Shown: positions 1-7,302, numbered from the stretch's first letter. The stretch is 28,464 nt of DNA from JABDBK01 sp964453575 (GCA_964453575.1 CAYVRW010000018.1:1-28464); one strand, 5' to 3'. Made by a program: numbers and translations. The notes: generated by a model from the sequence alone, not told the origin.

Positions 1-179
1 ATACCACCCATGAAATTCAATGCATCATTGAACATGGAAACGGTCGATTCTAGGTTAATAATATGGATTTTATTGCGTGCACCATATATATAAGGGCCCA
101 TTTTTGGGTTCCAATGACAGGTTTGGTGTCCAAAATGCACACCAGCCTTCAACATATCACGCATACTAACATTTAACAT
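1..179 (-). CDS. rpsB: 30S ribosomal protein S2, N-terminal part
   Basis: The reverse strand from 179 to the window edge encodes an S2 N-terminus. It begins MLNVSMRDMLKAGVHFGHQT and continues with the family hallmarks WNPKM, GARNKIHIINL and a TVSMFNDAL-like helix. S2 is a component of the 30S ribosomal subunit. About 59 codons are visible and the rest lies outside the window. The start is the ATG at 179-177, preceded by AGGAG (192-188) at normal spacing. It is divergent from map, the usual gammaproteobacterial order, in which tsf normally follows rpsB; tsf is not visible here. The call is essentially certain from the protein sequence, and only the extent is limited by the window. Confidence 0.97.
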   Translation of the reverse strand, partial: MLNVSMRDMLKAGVHFGHQTCHWNPKMGPYIYGARNKIHIINLESTVSMFNDALNFMGG

Positions 180-315
180 GTAACAATCTCCTAAGTTTGG
201 GTTAAGCCTCCACGCATCCCCTAGGCCGACCTTTAAGGCACCCAACATAGGGTTATGATACGTGTGCGAATTAATAAAAATGATTAAGCAACCAAATTTC
301 AATTGCCAATCTGGG
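180..315 (-). promoter_or_regulatory. Structured rpsB leader (candidate S2 autoregulatory RNA)
   Basis: The 5' untranslated region of rpsB would be about 135 nt if transcription starts from the promoter at 322-350. It contains a stem CCCTA/TAGGG (252-248 with 223-219, in minus-strand order) enclosing a GGGTGCC...GGCC segment, followed by a short stretch leading into the Shine-Dalgarno site. In gammaproteobacteria, S2 represses rpsB-tsf by binding a conserved leader of about this length and position. The pairing is visible in the sequence; assignment to that leader family rests on position and is inferred. Confidence 0.5.
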
Positions 316-331
316 ATCGCCTTTATACCAT
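303..331 (+). promoter_or_regulatory. Candidate sigma-70 promoter for map
   Basis: A -35 box TTGCCA (303-308) and a -10 box TACCAT (326-331) are separated by 17 nt and face map. The -10 overlaps the -10 of the opposing rpsB promoter. The match is moderate (5/6 and 4/6). Confidence 0.4.
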
Positions 332-350
332 AGATGATCTCATTCAACAA
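322..350 (-). promoter_or_regulatory. Sigma-70 promoter for rpsB
   Basis: On the minus strand there is a -35 box TTGTTG (350-345), a 17-nt spacer and a -10 box TATAAA (327-322). TGG precedes the -10, which makes it an extended -10. It faces rpsB. Spacing is ideal and the position suits a long rpsB leader. Confidence 0.6.
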
Positions 351-370
351 TATTTAAGCTTGCAATAACT

Positions 371-1141
371 ATGAATACTATTACTATAAAAAATCAGGAA
401 GACATCCAAAAAATGCGGATAGCTGGCAAACTTGCTGCGGAAGTCCTTGAAATGATTGGGCCTTTCGTAAAAGCCAATGTGACTACCGATGAATTAAACC
501 AAATTTGCCATGATTATATAGTAAATGTCCAAAAAGCCATTCCTGCCCCGCTTAATTACAACGGCTTCCCCAAATCTATCTGCACTTCGGTTAATCATCA
601 GGTGTGCCATGGGATCCCAGGCCCTAGGGTATTAAAAGACGGCGATATTATCAATATTGATGTCACCGTATTAAAAGATGGGTATCACGGCGATACCAGC
701 AAAATGTTTGTGATTGGCAAACCCTCTATTTTGGCTGACAGGCTTATAAAAGTGACCCTAGAATGCCTTTATATAGGTATGGAGCAAATTAAACCAGGCG
801 CCCACTTTGGTGATATTGGGGCTGCTATTCAACAATATGCGGAAAAAAACCGCTTTTCAGTCGTTAGAGAATACTGTGGGCATGGCATAGGAAAAATTTT
901 TCATGAACCACCCAATGTAGTGCATTATGGCCAACCTGGAACGGGTGAGGCGATACTTCCCGGTATGATATTTACCATTGAACCCATGATTAACGCTGGC
1001 AAACGTTTTGTTAAGCTGCTGCCTGATCAATGGACGGTCGTCACTAAAGACCACTCGTTATCGGCGCAATGGGAGCATACGATTCTTGCTACTGAAACAG
1101 GGTTTGAAGTACTCACGAAACGTTCTGATGAAGTATTTTAA
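371..1141 (+). CDS. map: Type I methionine aminopeptidase
   Basis: This cytosolic metalloenzyme removes the initiator methionine from nascent proteins. The protein has 256 residues, close to the usual length, and is nearly collinear with the E. coli enzyme. The five metal ligands fall at D97 and D108 (in GDIINIDVTV and HGDTSKMF), H171 (CGHGIGKIFHEPP), E204 (FTIEPM) and E235 (QWEHTIL). H80 in VCHGIP corresponds to the substrate-side histidine. It is divergent from rpsB, a conserved pairing. The ATG at 371 has no clear Shine-Dalgarno sequence; no better start is seen because the family N-terminus begins here. The stop codon abuts the stop of the convergent gene at 1142. Confidence 0.97.
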   Translation: MNTITIKNQEDIQKMRIAGKLAAEVLEMIGPFVKANVTTDELNQICHDYIVNVQKAIPAPLNYNGFPKSICTSVNHQVCHGIPGPRVLKDGDIINIDVTVLKDGYHGDTSKMFVIGKPSILADRLIKVTLECLYIGMEQIKPGAHFGDIGAAIQQYAEKNRFSVVREYCGHGIGKIFHEPPNVVHYGQPGTGEAILPGMIFTIEPMINAGKRFVKLLPDQWTVVTKDHSLSAQWEHTILATETGFEVLTKRSDEVF

Positions 1142-1579
1142 TTACGAAACTCGACAAAAATCTTTTTGAAAACAGGTTGTCAAAGAATCATCATCGTCGC
1201 TGTCATCTGCCCTATCATAACGCGTGGTAAACATAGAGGACTGGGTAATGCGTCTTTTATCCGAAGGTGAAATCTTGGATTTATTTAACAACTGATCTTC
1301 TACTAGTTTAAGCTTATTGCGCAAATCAATCATTTGCTTATGCACCAACATCCTTTGGTCTTTCTCTTTTTCTAATTCTTTCAGAACTTTTTCTAATTTG
1401 ACATGCAGGGCCGCTATTTCTTTTTCAGCTAGAAGCAGTTTGGCCTTACAAACTTCCAATTCCTTGGCATCACCTGCACCTGCCGCAAATTCGATGAGTA
1501 TCTTATTAATGAGCTCATTTTCGGCATCAGTAAATTGATCAGATAGGCTGGTTTTAGATGCAACATCCTGTGATAACAT
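1142..1579 (-). CDS. Coiled-coil protein of unknown function with C-terminal CaaX-like box
   Basis: I do not recognise this 145-residue protein. It has no signal peptide or membrane segment. Residues of about 38-100 are rich in E, K and L in heptads and form a likely coiled coil (for example KLEKVLKELEKEKDQ). A serine/aspartate-rich stretch (DDSDDDDS) follows. The protein ends FCRVS, so its last four residues are C-R-V-S. This fits a CaaX box with aliphatic V at a2 and S at X, which predicts farnesylation if the protein reaches a eukaryotic cytosol. Three other proteins in the window end the same way. The start at 1579 is supported by AGGAGG just upstream. The gene is convergent with map, stop to stop without a gap. 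A host-directed role is inference. Confidence 0.8.
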   Translation of the reverse strand: MLSQDVASKTSLSDQFTDAENELINKILIEFAAGAGDAKELEVCKAKLLLAEKEIAALHVKLEKVLKELEKEKDQRMLVHKQMIDLRNKLKLVEDQLLNKSKISPSDKRRITQSSMFTTRYDRADDSDDDDSLTTCFQKDFCRVS

Positions 1580-1696
1580 ACTTCCTCCTGCTATGGTGAT
1601 TTATCGTATCTGCCTTTTTCATTTTATTGCATCAAAAAGCACTTGGCTCATTATTGCTAAGATGGTATTTTAGGTATAATTTAAGGAGTATACGAC

Positions 1697-2248
1697 ATGG
1701 ACATACAATGGTCTAGCTTCAACTGGGGAGAACTGATTGTTACCCACTTCTCGTGCACCATGTTGGTTATCGCCGTTATTTTATTTATCTTTAGTTGGAT
1801 CTTAGAAAAAATACGCCGCCAAAAGAGCGAGGACCTTTTACTACGCTGGTTGTTATTATTACCCGTAGGTTTCGCTGGCATTTATGTGTTTTTTATGCAT
1901 TTACTCTTTCCTGCAGCAAGCGCTAAGATCATGGGCTGGCCGCCTAGTCCATTTCAACTTGAAGTTGCATTGGCTAATTTATGCATAGGATTATTAGGTA
2001 TATTCTCATTTAGGTCCAGCCATGGTTTTCGGGTGGCTACGGTGATTGTTGCTATTTTCTGGATGTGGGGCCATTCGGTTTATGAAATTTATCGTATTAT
2101 CACTACAAGCAATATTTATCTAGGAAATGCTGTTTCCTGGTTCTGGGTAGACACTCTATTGCCTTTTGTATTAATTAGCTGCATCAAAAGATCAAAAAAA
2201 GAGGTGGAAGTGGTTAAACATGAACCTTCGTTCACAGACTCCCACTAG
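1697..2248 (+). CDS. Four-helix membrane protein, DUF6790-like
   Basis: This 183-residue protein has four hydrophobic segments at about residues 17-38, 49-72, 84-104 and 108-135, with a further hydrophobic stretch near 145-162. It ends in a charged cytoplasmic tail. The segment with PPSPFQLEVALANLCIGLLG followed by a G-F-[RW]-x-A-T-V helix resembles the DUF6790 family of small inner-membrane proteins, whose function is unknown; the assignment is from memory of the motif. AAGGAG at 1683-1688 supports the ATG at 1697. A perfect TATAAT sits at 1675-1680, but it is so close that transcription from it would start inside the ribosome-binding site. The gene converges on the secreted DGT-repeat gene, one base apart. 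Confidence 0.8.
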   Translation: MDIQWSSFNWGELIVTHFSCTMLVIAVILFIFSWILEKIRRQKSEDLLLRWLLLLPVGFAGIYVFFMHLLFPAASAKIMGWPPSPFQLEVALANLCIGLLGIFSFRSSHGFRVATVIVAIFWMWGHSVYEIYRIITTSNIYLGNAVSWFWVDTLLPFVLISCIKRSKKEVEVVKHEPSFTDSH

Positions 2249-2249
2249 T

Positions 2250-2570
2250 TCAAGTTGAGGGTTCGAGGGTACCTGTTGCGATCTCGCCTGTTGTATTATT
2301 TTTTAAATGCATATCATAAGTGCCATCGGCATTTTGCGTTGCTGTACCCAAATAAATTTCACTGCCGCCGCCTTGTATAGCGATGTCAATATTTAACGTG
2401 CCATCACCTTGCTGATCGGCATATCCCATGTATTCTTTGCCATTGGTACTCGTCACATTGACTTGAAAGGTGCCATCGTTATTGTCATTCATGATACCGT
2501 GCATTTCGTAGGCAAAGCTTACATGAATAAAGCCAATCCATAACAACATGAATATCAGCGATTTTCTCAT
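2250..2570 (-). CDS. Small secreted DGT-repeat protein
   Basis: This 106-residue protein has a signal peptide (hydrophobic residues about 4-18, likely cleavage after VSFA). The mature part is built from about three units of roughly 30 residues, each with a D-G-T-[FLY]-x-[VIM]-[ND] core (NDGTFQVNV, GDGTLNIDI, ADGTYDMHL) followed by a G-x-E-[IY]-x-G-x-A strand. A half-unit (GEIATGTLE) closes the protein. This suggests a small periplasmic or extracellular beta-repeat protein. I do not recognise the family. AGGAG eight bases upstream supports the ATG at 2570. No catalytic residues are apparent. Confidence 0.8.
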   Translation of the reverse strand: MRKSLIFMLLWIGFIHVSFAYEMHGIMNDNNDGTFQVNVTSTNGKEYMGYADQQGDGTLNIDIAIQGGGSEIYLGTATQNADGTYDMHLKNNTTGEIATGTLEPST

Positions 2571-2607
2571 GAGAGCCTCTCCTGATTATTTTTATTGGCA
2601 TAGGATT

Positions 2608-2613
2608 ATTATA
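2608..2613 (-). promoter_or_regulatory. -10 element for the DGT-repeat gene
   Basis: On the minus strand there is a perfect TATAAT (2613-2608) about 38 nt upstream of the ATG, leaving room for the Shine-Dalgarno sequence. The -35 region is poor. Confidence 0.35.
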
Positions 2614-2645
2614 AACAATAAAAGAGGTTACCAGGTGGTCAAAAT

Positions 2646-3389
2646 TTATGCTTTTTGATAAATATTCACCGAGTTCAGCCCCCAACTCATCACCTCAGAT
2701 GTCTGACTGATCACTTGAAATGACTCATGTTGAATTTTTTTAGTAGTCACAATCACGCGACTGCCTTTTTTTAAAGATATTAATTTAGTAAGCAATTTTT
2801 CCCATGATGGATAACTTAAACAAGTCGCATTGATAAATACAATATCTCCATTTGAAATATCCGTATTTAAAAAATCATCCTGAATAAATTCAACGTCAGA
2901 CATGTTTTGCGAATGCACGTTAGCCAAATGCTCTGCCTTGCTCATTTGTGCATTTGCAAGCTGAAAAAGCTCCGGCAACAGCTCAATACCATAGGCTTTT
3001 TTTATATTAAAAAAACTGGCTGCTACAAAAACTGCTTTTCCTGCGCCGCTGCCCAAATCATAAAAGATATCATTTGCTTGAGGTTTTACTTTATCAAGAA
3101 CAGTATAGAAAGGTAAAAACTCAATTTCTCCATAAGTGAACGCATCATCATCAATTCCAAGTCGTATACGTTCTTGCTTAGAAATCTTGCTGGTATTTAT
3201 TCCTTTATATAAATCCCATAAAAAATATTCTGTTTTGATTAAGCTTTCCCATTCCGGATATTGTTTTAATTGTTTTTTAAGATTTCTGTTTGATAAATAG
3301 GGTCTGATTTTATATCGCCACAGCCAAAGGGCCCATATCAATAAGATGACTAGCAACAAAACTAGGACATTATATACATTTAAATTCAT
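2646..3389 (-). CDS. Membrane-anchored class I SAM methyltransferase, DOT1-like
   Basis: This protein of about 247 residues has one N-terminal membrane helix (residues about 7-26) followed by a basic WRYKIR stop-transfer signal, which places the catalytic domain in the cytoplasm. The domain has motif I YDLGSGAGKA (near 110-119), the acidic residue after strand beta-2 in YGIELLP, and IQDDFLNTD and VFINAT in the positions of motifs II-IV. A YGEI motif lies about 23 residues before motif I, and VFINAT lies where DOT1 has its N-N-F motif. These features are typical of the DOT1 histone-lysine methyltransferase family and its bacterial relatives. The substrate is unknown. The ATG at 3389 lies 8 nt after AAGG; a GTG one codon earlier is also in frame. 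A non-histone bacterial substrate is equally possible. Confidence 0.8.
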   Translation of the reverse strand: MNLNVYNVLVLLLVILLIWALWLWRYKIRPYLSNRNLKKQLKQYPEWESLIKTEYFLWDLYKGINTSKISKQERIRLGIDDDAFTYGEIEFLPFYTVLDKVKPQANDIFYDLGSGAGKAVFVAASFFNIKKAYGIELLPELFQLANAQMSKAEHLANVHSQNMSDVEFIQDDFLNTDISNGDIVFINATCLSYPSWEKLLTKLISLKKGSRVIVTTKKIQHESFQVISQTSEVMSWGLNSVNIYQKA

Positions 3390-3462
3390 CACACTTACCT
3401 TGTAAGAAGCTAATCTTTGTTATACATTGACTTTCAGTAAAATTAAAGCAGGAGATAGCCTT

Positions 3463-3951
3463 ATGAAAACCGTTTTAAAAACGTTATTACTGTGTACTTC
3501 AATGATACTAACAGCATGTTCTTTAATGCCAGAGAGTGATACAACTGCGCAAAAACGTCCTGTAGTTGTAGAAAATGCTCAAGAAGCCGCGCAACAAGCT
3601 CCTCAGCAAGCACCCTCTGCAGCTGAACCTCATGACCAACAGACATTGAAACCCATGGCCCTTGGCACAGCAACAAGCGATGAACCCATAGGTGGTTCGC
3701 TTGAGAGATCGATGGATTCAGATGATAAAATCAAAATGTCTCGCGCCTTGGATAAATCACCTGGCAGAACAACTTCGTGGACCAATAATCGTAATCACAT
3801 GCACTATGAAGTCACACCCGTACGAAAAGTCGTGCTAAAAGATAATCCCATTTGTCGAACTTATCAAATGACGGGAGCCCGAGGCAGCCATACCAAAACA
3901 GTATCAGGTACGGCTTGTGTTTCTAATGATGGGAATTGGCATCCTCAATAG
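3463..3951 (+). CDS. Lipoprotein with C-terminal 17-kDa-antigen-type domain
   Basis: This 162-residue protein is a predicted lipoprotein: residues 1-18 form the signal peptide and the lipobox is LTAC, with C19 acylated. A low-complexity A/Q/P-rich linker follows (QAPQQAPSAAEP). The C-terminal 60 residues (W-T-N-N-R-x-x-M-H-Y-x-V-x-P-V, then N-P-I-C-R-x-Y and SGTACVSNDGNW) match the C-terminal domain of the lipoprotein at 17597-18067. This is the second domain of Rickettsia 17-kDa surface antigen-like proteins, with two conserved cysteines. It lacks the glycine zipper of its paralogue. AGGAG upstream fixes the ATG at 3463; an ATG at 3427 is in frame but has no ribosome-binding site. An outer-membrane or periplasmic structural role is likely. 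Confidence 0.85.
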   Translation: MKTVLKTLLLCTSMILTACSLMPESDTTAQKRPVVVENAQEAAQQAPQQAPSAAEPHDQQTLKPMALGTATSDEPIGGSLERSMDSDDKIKMSRALDKSPGRTTSWTNNRNHMHYEVTPVRKVVLKDNPICRTYQMTGARGSHTKTVSGTACVSNDGNWHPQ

Positions 3952-3964
3952 CCATGACAATTTT

Positions 3965-3999
3965 CCTTCTCCCATGACGCTTTTTGTCATGGGAGAAGG
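3965..3999. repeat. Perfect 14-bp hairpin with AAAAAGC loop (minus sense)
   Basis: CCTTCTCCCATGAC pairs perfectly with GTCATGGGAGAAGG around the loop GCTTTTT, which reads AAAAAGC on the minus strand. It lies between the convergent lipoprotein and DUF922 genes. Neither side has a U-run directly after the stem, so it is not a textbook intrinsic terminator. The same 7-nt loop recurs in hairpins at 18087, 24461 and 24503. Confidence 0.85.
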
Positions 4000-4066
4000 T
4001 GCCCGAAGGGCGGATGAGGGTGCTGCCGACCTGCACGTATCGCAACAAGTGCATTGAAAAGGCTAT

Positions 4067-4630
4067 TTAGGGAAACGTTGCCCCCTGCCTCGCCCCATGA
4101 TCCGTATCATCTTCATAAATCATATCTTCAGTATTATATTTAGCAATAATTTGATAAGCGATATGATCTGCCGTGTTTTCTAACTCCTCACAACTTTGCA
4201 TAGCAGGTAAATCCGTTAAAGCTTTATCAATCTCAGCCGCAGCTTCAATGCCATGTTCCGCATGGCCTCTTTCATGGGTCAATAAATGCTGCATATAGAT
4301 GTTCCAGTGTTTTTGCAAATGATAACTTCCTAATACGAAATCCACCCATTCTGGAAAATGATACGTCACATCAACATTCACATTCACGTTAGTGAAATAA
4401 CATTGATTCCCATCCATCAAATAGCGATATTGCCATTTCACAAACCACTTGGTACTTGCATCAAAATGTTCTGATGTCATATCAGTCGGCCCTAGCATAG
4501 ACATTTGACGTCTAAGCTCACCTGCTGAATTGCCTGTGATTTTATAGTTAGCATATTGCTCATGAATGACAGGCTGAGCATGGATAGCTGCACTAAACAA
4601 GAATAATAAAAGAATGTAAATTCGCAACAT
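4067..4630 (-). CDS. Secreted DUF922-type predicted Zn-dependent protease
   Basis: This 187-residue protein has a Sec signal peptide (likely cleavage after AIHA, about residue 18). The zinc-binding motif HERGH (H119, E120, H123), in LLTHERGHAEHGIEAA, and the preceding conserved tryptophans and tyrosines (FVKWQYRY, HWNIYMQHL) match DUF922, a family annotated as secreted Zn-dependent proteases. C77 and C147 could form a disulfide. The third zinc ligand may be H126 or a downstream acidic residue and is not settled. The start at 4630 has only a weak ribosome-binding site. A PmrA-like box with a well-placed TATGAT lies 31-63 nt upstream, so expression may belong to the virulence regulon. The protein probably acts in the periplasm or outside the cell; its substrate is unknown. 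Confidence 0.82.
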   Translation of the reverse strand: MLRIYILLLFLFSAAIHAQPVIHEQYANYKITGNSAGELRRQMSMLGPTDMTSEHFDASTKWFVKWQYRYLMDGNQCYFTNVNVNVDVTYHFPEWVDFVLGSYHLQKHWNIYMQHLLTHERGHAEHGIEAAAEIDKALTDLPAMQSCEELENTADHIAYQIIAKYNTEDMIYEDDTDHGARQGATFP

Positions 4631-4660
4631 AAAATCTTTACCGAATAGAATAGGTTTGAA

Positions 4661-4693
4661 ATCATACAGAATAAAGCTTAAGGAATGATTAAA
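4661..4693 (-). promoter_or_regulatory. PmrA-like box and -10 upstream of the DUF922 gene
   Basis: On the minus strand: TTTAAT (4693-4688), five bases CATTC, CTTAAG (4682-4677), ten bases, then the -10 TATGAT (4666-4661). This matches the YTTAAK-N5-YTTAAK PmrA consensus and has exactly the spacing seen at 12669, 15385 and 20564. Confidence 0.6.
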
Positions 4694-4751
4694 AAATGAT
4701 CATTTTTTCAAAAAATTTGCTTTAATGGCTTAGAATCAATAAGTTAAAATA

Positions 4752-4796
4752 CTAGGGTCTGTCGTCATCCACGTCGTTAATTGACGACAGACCTAG
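4752..4796. repeat. Near-perfect inverted repeat, terminator or MITE-like
   Basis: CTAGGGTCTGTCGTCA (4752-4767) pairs with TGACGACAGACCTAG (4782-4796), with a single bulged G, around a 14-nt loop. It lies just upstream of the antitoxin remnant. It could be a small transposable-element end pair or a hairpin in the untranslated region. No transposase is nearby and no second copy was seen in the window. Confidence 0.6.
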
Positions 4797-4825
4797 ATAA
4801 CCTATTTTTCGCTTAAGGAAATTAC

Positions 4826-5005
4826 ATGAAACAAAAATTAGATTCTGAAGAAAAAGAAATTCTGGATGCATTTGAATCCGGAAAATTGCATAGCGTGCCT
4901 CATGCAGCAGCAGAAAAAAAACGATTCCAAAATATTGCTAAAAGATGCCTCACCTCTCCAACTCTTCCGTCCAACAAAAAACGTTGGCGAAAAAAGAGAA
5001 TATAA
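4826..5005 (+). pseudogene. CopG-family antitoxin remnant, 3' end replaced by an intergenic repeat
   Basis: A 59-codon frame starts at ATG 4826 with AAGGA seven bases upstream. Its first 42 residues (MKQKLDSEEKEILDAFESGK, then an E-K-K-R-F-Q-N-I-A-K-R-C-L helix) resemble the N-terminus of CopG/ribbon-helix-helix antitoxins that begin with a D-x-E-E-x-E-I-L-x-A-F-E segment. Family members normally continue with the DNA-binding ribbon-helix-helix core for 30-40 more residues. Here the reading frame instead runs into DNA closely matching the hairpin repeat at 18072-18124 and stops. The core is missing, so the product is probably non-functional. No partner toxin is seen nearby. The family assignment is from the N-terminal motif only. 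Confidence 0.55.
4947..4999. repeat. Degenerate copy of the hairpin repeat found at 18072-18124
   Basis: Ungapped comparison with 18072-18124 shows roughly 44 of 53 identical bases, including CTCTCCAACTCT and TCCAACAAAAA. The inner stem CCAAC/GTTGG survives, with loop AAAAAAC in place of AAAAAGC. The outer stem has decayed. It forms the 3' end of the antitoxin remnant. Confidence 0.75.
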
Positions 5006-5025
5006 CAATTTTTCATGGAGATACT

Positions 5026-7266
5026 TCAGGTCGGCCGCAGCTCAGAAACAGGTTTTTCTAAGGACACCACTGGAACTAAAGGAATACGCTTCGCAAGCTC
5101 CGCCATAAATGTTCTTGCATTAAACCCAGACCAATACCAACTTCGATAAATTTTTTCAACGGATTGATCGAGTTTGTTTTTATGCGATAAATCAATTTCA
5201 GTCTTGCCAAGTAATTTTATACCGACGTTATAAGCATAGGATGATTGCAGTAAAAAAGTATTAATCTTTTGCATTAAAGTCAGCAACGGATAATTACCTT
5301 CTTGATCAATTTGATTGGCATTAATAAGTTCATGAGATAACAACGCAAGGGCTAATGCATAATTAGTATTTTCAATCGCATGATGAAGGATACTTTTTCC
5401 ACGCTCATCTTGCAGATTAATGATAGGATCAAGTTCTTTATTAGTTAATAATTTTATGAGGCGCGCCTCTTCCACTGAACTATTTGCCATGATGCGTGTA
5501 ATAATAAATTGTAAGGTTTTTTCATATTTCCCATTTTTTTTATCCAATAAAACAGCATTGGCAAATTCACTTTTAAATCGCTCTTCTTTCATATAAGCAT
5601 GACTAATCATATGCAGGCCGCTATCAACAATATTGGTCGATTTACTGGCAAGATGTTCTTGAATTTTATTGCACTCATCCGAATTAATAGAACCGTCGGT
5701 TTTATGACTGGTATAAATGGAATATCCTTGCTCGGGCCTAACGCCATTCTTTTTGAAATGATGTTTGGTATGAGCAGCTCTGGTATTAGTGTATATTTCT
5801 CGAAACAAAGCTCCCATGCAAAAGATGCTGGCTATCCAACCAAGAGGATTACTGCTGCCAGCTATCGCCAAACCTGCAGGCAGCGCTGATGCACCCAGAG
5901 CTGCCATGAATGTTCTTGTTGTTGCGGATTGCACTCTTAATACTTTAATTTTTGCGCCATTTTCATGGACTTTATTGAGTATACTGCCTTGACCGATATA
6001 TTGAAGCACATCCCCTTCCACAAAGCCAAACGTAGCATATTGCGGAATACCTGCTTTAACAAGAATAGCCGACAATCCATTGGAATAATCAACCACAGGT
6101 GTCAGCACACCCGCTGAATTCCACACATCCACGCGCATTTCAGCAATCAAATTCATATCTAATTTAATATCACTTAAGTCTCTTTGATGCGGACTCAATT
6201 GATACAAAGTGTCACGAAATTTCTTTTCAAGTCTATTTACTTCTTGTTGTACATTTTCATCTTTTATTTGAAAAGCTAATACCCGCTGCAAAGAATGAAA
6301 CAACAGTTGCGATAATGCGCCGCCTAAACTATGACCGCATATCATGATCTTTACCGGTTTGCCGATTTCTTCAATGGCAGCAATCACTTGTTGTAATATT
6401 TGATCTTCGCCTTGTCGAAATGATTCCTCCCCCGGCGTTCTTTCAAGATCTGCATTAAGTGAGTCAGTGCCATGAGTACCCGCCCAACTGATATATAAAG
6501 TAGGGACGGATTCCGTTTTAACCGTTTTAGAAATTAAAATAATGCCTTTTAAGCCTTTATTGCGTTTACCATCTCTCATTACGCGAATTTCACGAATATC
6601 ATATTCTTCAAAAACCTTTCCGGTGGGATTCATGATTTTTAAATGTTCAAACTTATCTTCATTTTTCGCTACTTGATACGCAACATTATGACCCACTAAT
6701 TCTGACGCCCTAAACTCTTGTAAAACTTTGTCTTGTTCCGCAATTTCCGCATAAGCAAGCGTAATAACGCGAAATAATCCTGCGGTATCAATAACCGCTT
6801 TAATTAATGCTTGAATATCTTTCACTTTTGTAAGCATAAGACGAAGTTTTTCTTTAAATTGAGTAATATAAAAAAGTTCATCTTCACGACTGGCCGGCGG
6901 TTTGCGATAGATTAAAATATATTTAGCAAATAACATCACATCTAACATGATAGACCTAATTTCTTTATCTTCTAATGCCGATTTAAGGGCTTCATGTTCG
7001 ATTTTTTGAGCGAAAATCGCTTTATCCAGATTGGTGCGCTGCGCTTCATGGGTCCAACTTGACATGCCTAAATCAGTCACCTTGCATATCTCAGTTAAAA
7101 TTTCTTCTTTTTCCATGTCTTTTTCTTTCAGACCAATTAAAGATAAGTATTCCATCTCTAAAAAATCTTTAGTATCGCGCTGCATGATTAATACTTTGTC
7201 TTCGAAGTCATGTTTTACTTCTATGGAAGCCAATGGTTTAATTTCGGTATTTTTATTCCCAAACAT
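5026..7266 (-). CDS. Class 3 lipase-like protein with ankyrin-like C-terminus, candidate effector
   Basis: This 746-residue protein has no signal peptide. Residues about 210-450 form an alpha/beta-hydrolase domain of lipase class 3 type. The nucleophile elbow is GHSLGG (S313), preceded by ISWAGTHGTDS, the usual oxyanion-hole region. A GDV turn (D419) and H552 or H556 in GLHMISHAYM suit the rest of the triad. Residues about 453-490 contain two hydrophobic stretches that could insert into membrane. Residues about 610-700 look like degenerate ankyrin units (INLQDERGKSILHHAIENTN, then N-Q-I-D-Q-E-G-N-Y-P-L-L). The start at 7266 follows AGGAG, 36 nt after the asparagine-synthase-like gene, so the two are probably co-transcribed. 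A secreted phospholipase-type effector is inferred from the eukaryote-like tail and lack of a Sec signal. A cytoplasmic lipase cannot be excluded. Confidence 0.8.
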   Translation of the reverse strand: MFGNKNTEIKPLASIEVKHDFEDKVLIMQRDTKDFLEMEYLSLIGLKEKDMEKEEILTEICKVTDLGMSSWTHEAQRTNLDKAIFAQKIEHEALKSALEDKEIRSIMLDVMLFAKYILIYRKPPASREDELFYITQFKEKLRLMLTKVKDIQALIKAVIDTAGLFRVITLAYAEIAEQDKVLQEFRASELVGHNVAYQVAKNEDKFEHLKIMNPTGKVFEEYDIREIRVMRDGKRNKGLKGIILISKTVKTESVPTLYISWAGTHGTDSLNADLERTPGEESFRQGEDQILQQVIAAIEEIGKPVKIMICGHSLGGALSQLLFHSLQRVLAFQIKDENVQQEVNRLEKKFRDTLYQLSPHQRDLSDIKLDMNLIAEMRVDVWNSAGVLTPVVDYSNGLSAILVKAGIPQYATFGFVEGDVLQYIGQGSILNKVHENGAKIKVLRVQSATTRTFMAALGASALPAGLAIAGSSNPLGWIASIFCMGALFREIYTNTRAAHTKHHFKKNGVRPEQGYSIYTSHKTDGSINSDECNKIQEHLASKSTNIVDSGLHMISHAYMKEERFKSEFANAVLLDKKNGKYEKTLQFIITRIMANSSVEEARLIKLLTNKELDPIINLQDERGKSILHHAIENTNYALALALLSHELINANQIDQEGNYPLLTLMQKINTFLLQSSYAYNVGIKLLGKTEIDLSHKNKLDQSVEKIYRSWYWSGFNARTFMAELAKRIPLVPVVSLEKPVSELRPT

Positions 7267-7302
7267 AATAATCTCCTCAACATCGACAAATAATTACATG
7301 AC

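Noticed and set aside
1636..1642. Another AAAAAGC in intergenic DNA
   Set aside because: Its flanks are not complementary, so it is not a member of the hairpin set.
1675..1680. Perfect TATAAT just upstream of the membrane-protein gene at 1697
   Set aside because: Transcription would begin about seven bases later, inside the AAGGAG ribosome-binding site, and no good -35 lies at 16-18 bp. It is probably chance in AT-rich DNA.
1653..1685. Degenerate PmrA-like site (CTTAAA-N5-CCTAAA) before the CaaX gene at 1579
   Set aside because: Only 9 of 12 half-site bases match and the -10 at the right distance (AGCAAT) is poor. It is too weak to annotate.
4801..4817. CTTAAG preceded by CCTATT near the antitoxin remnant
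   Set aside because: The first half-site is poor and the second overlaps the ribosome-binding site, leaving no room for a promoter.
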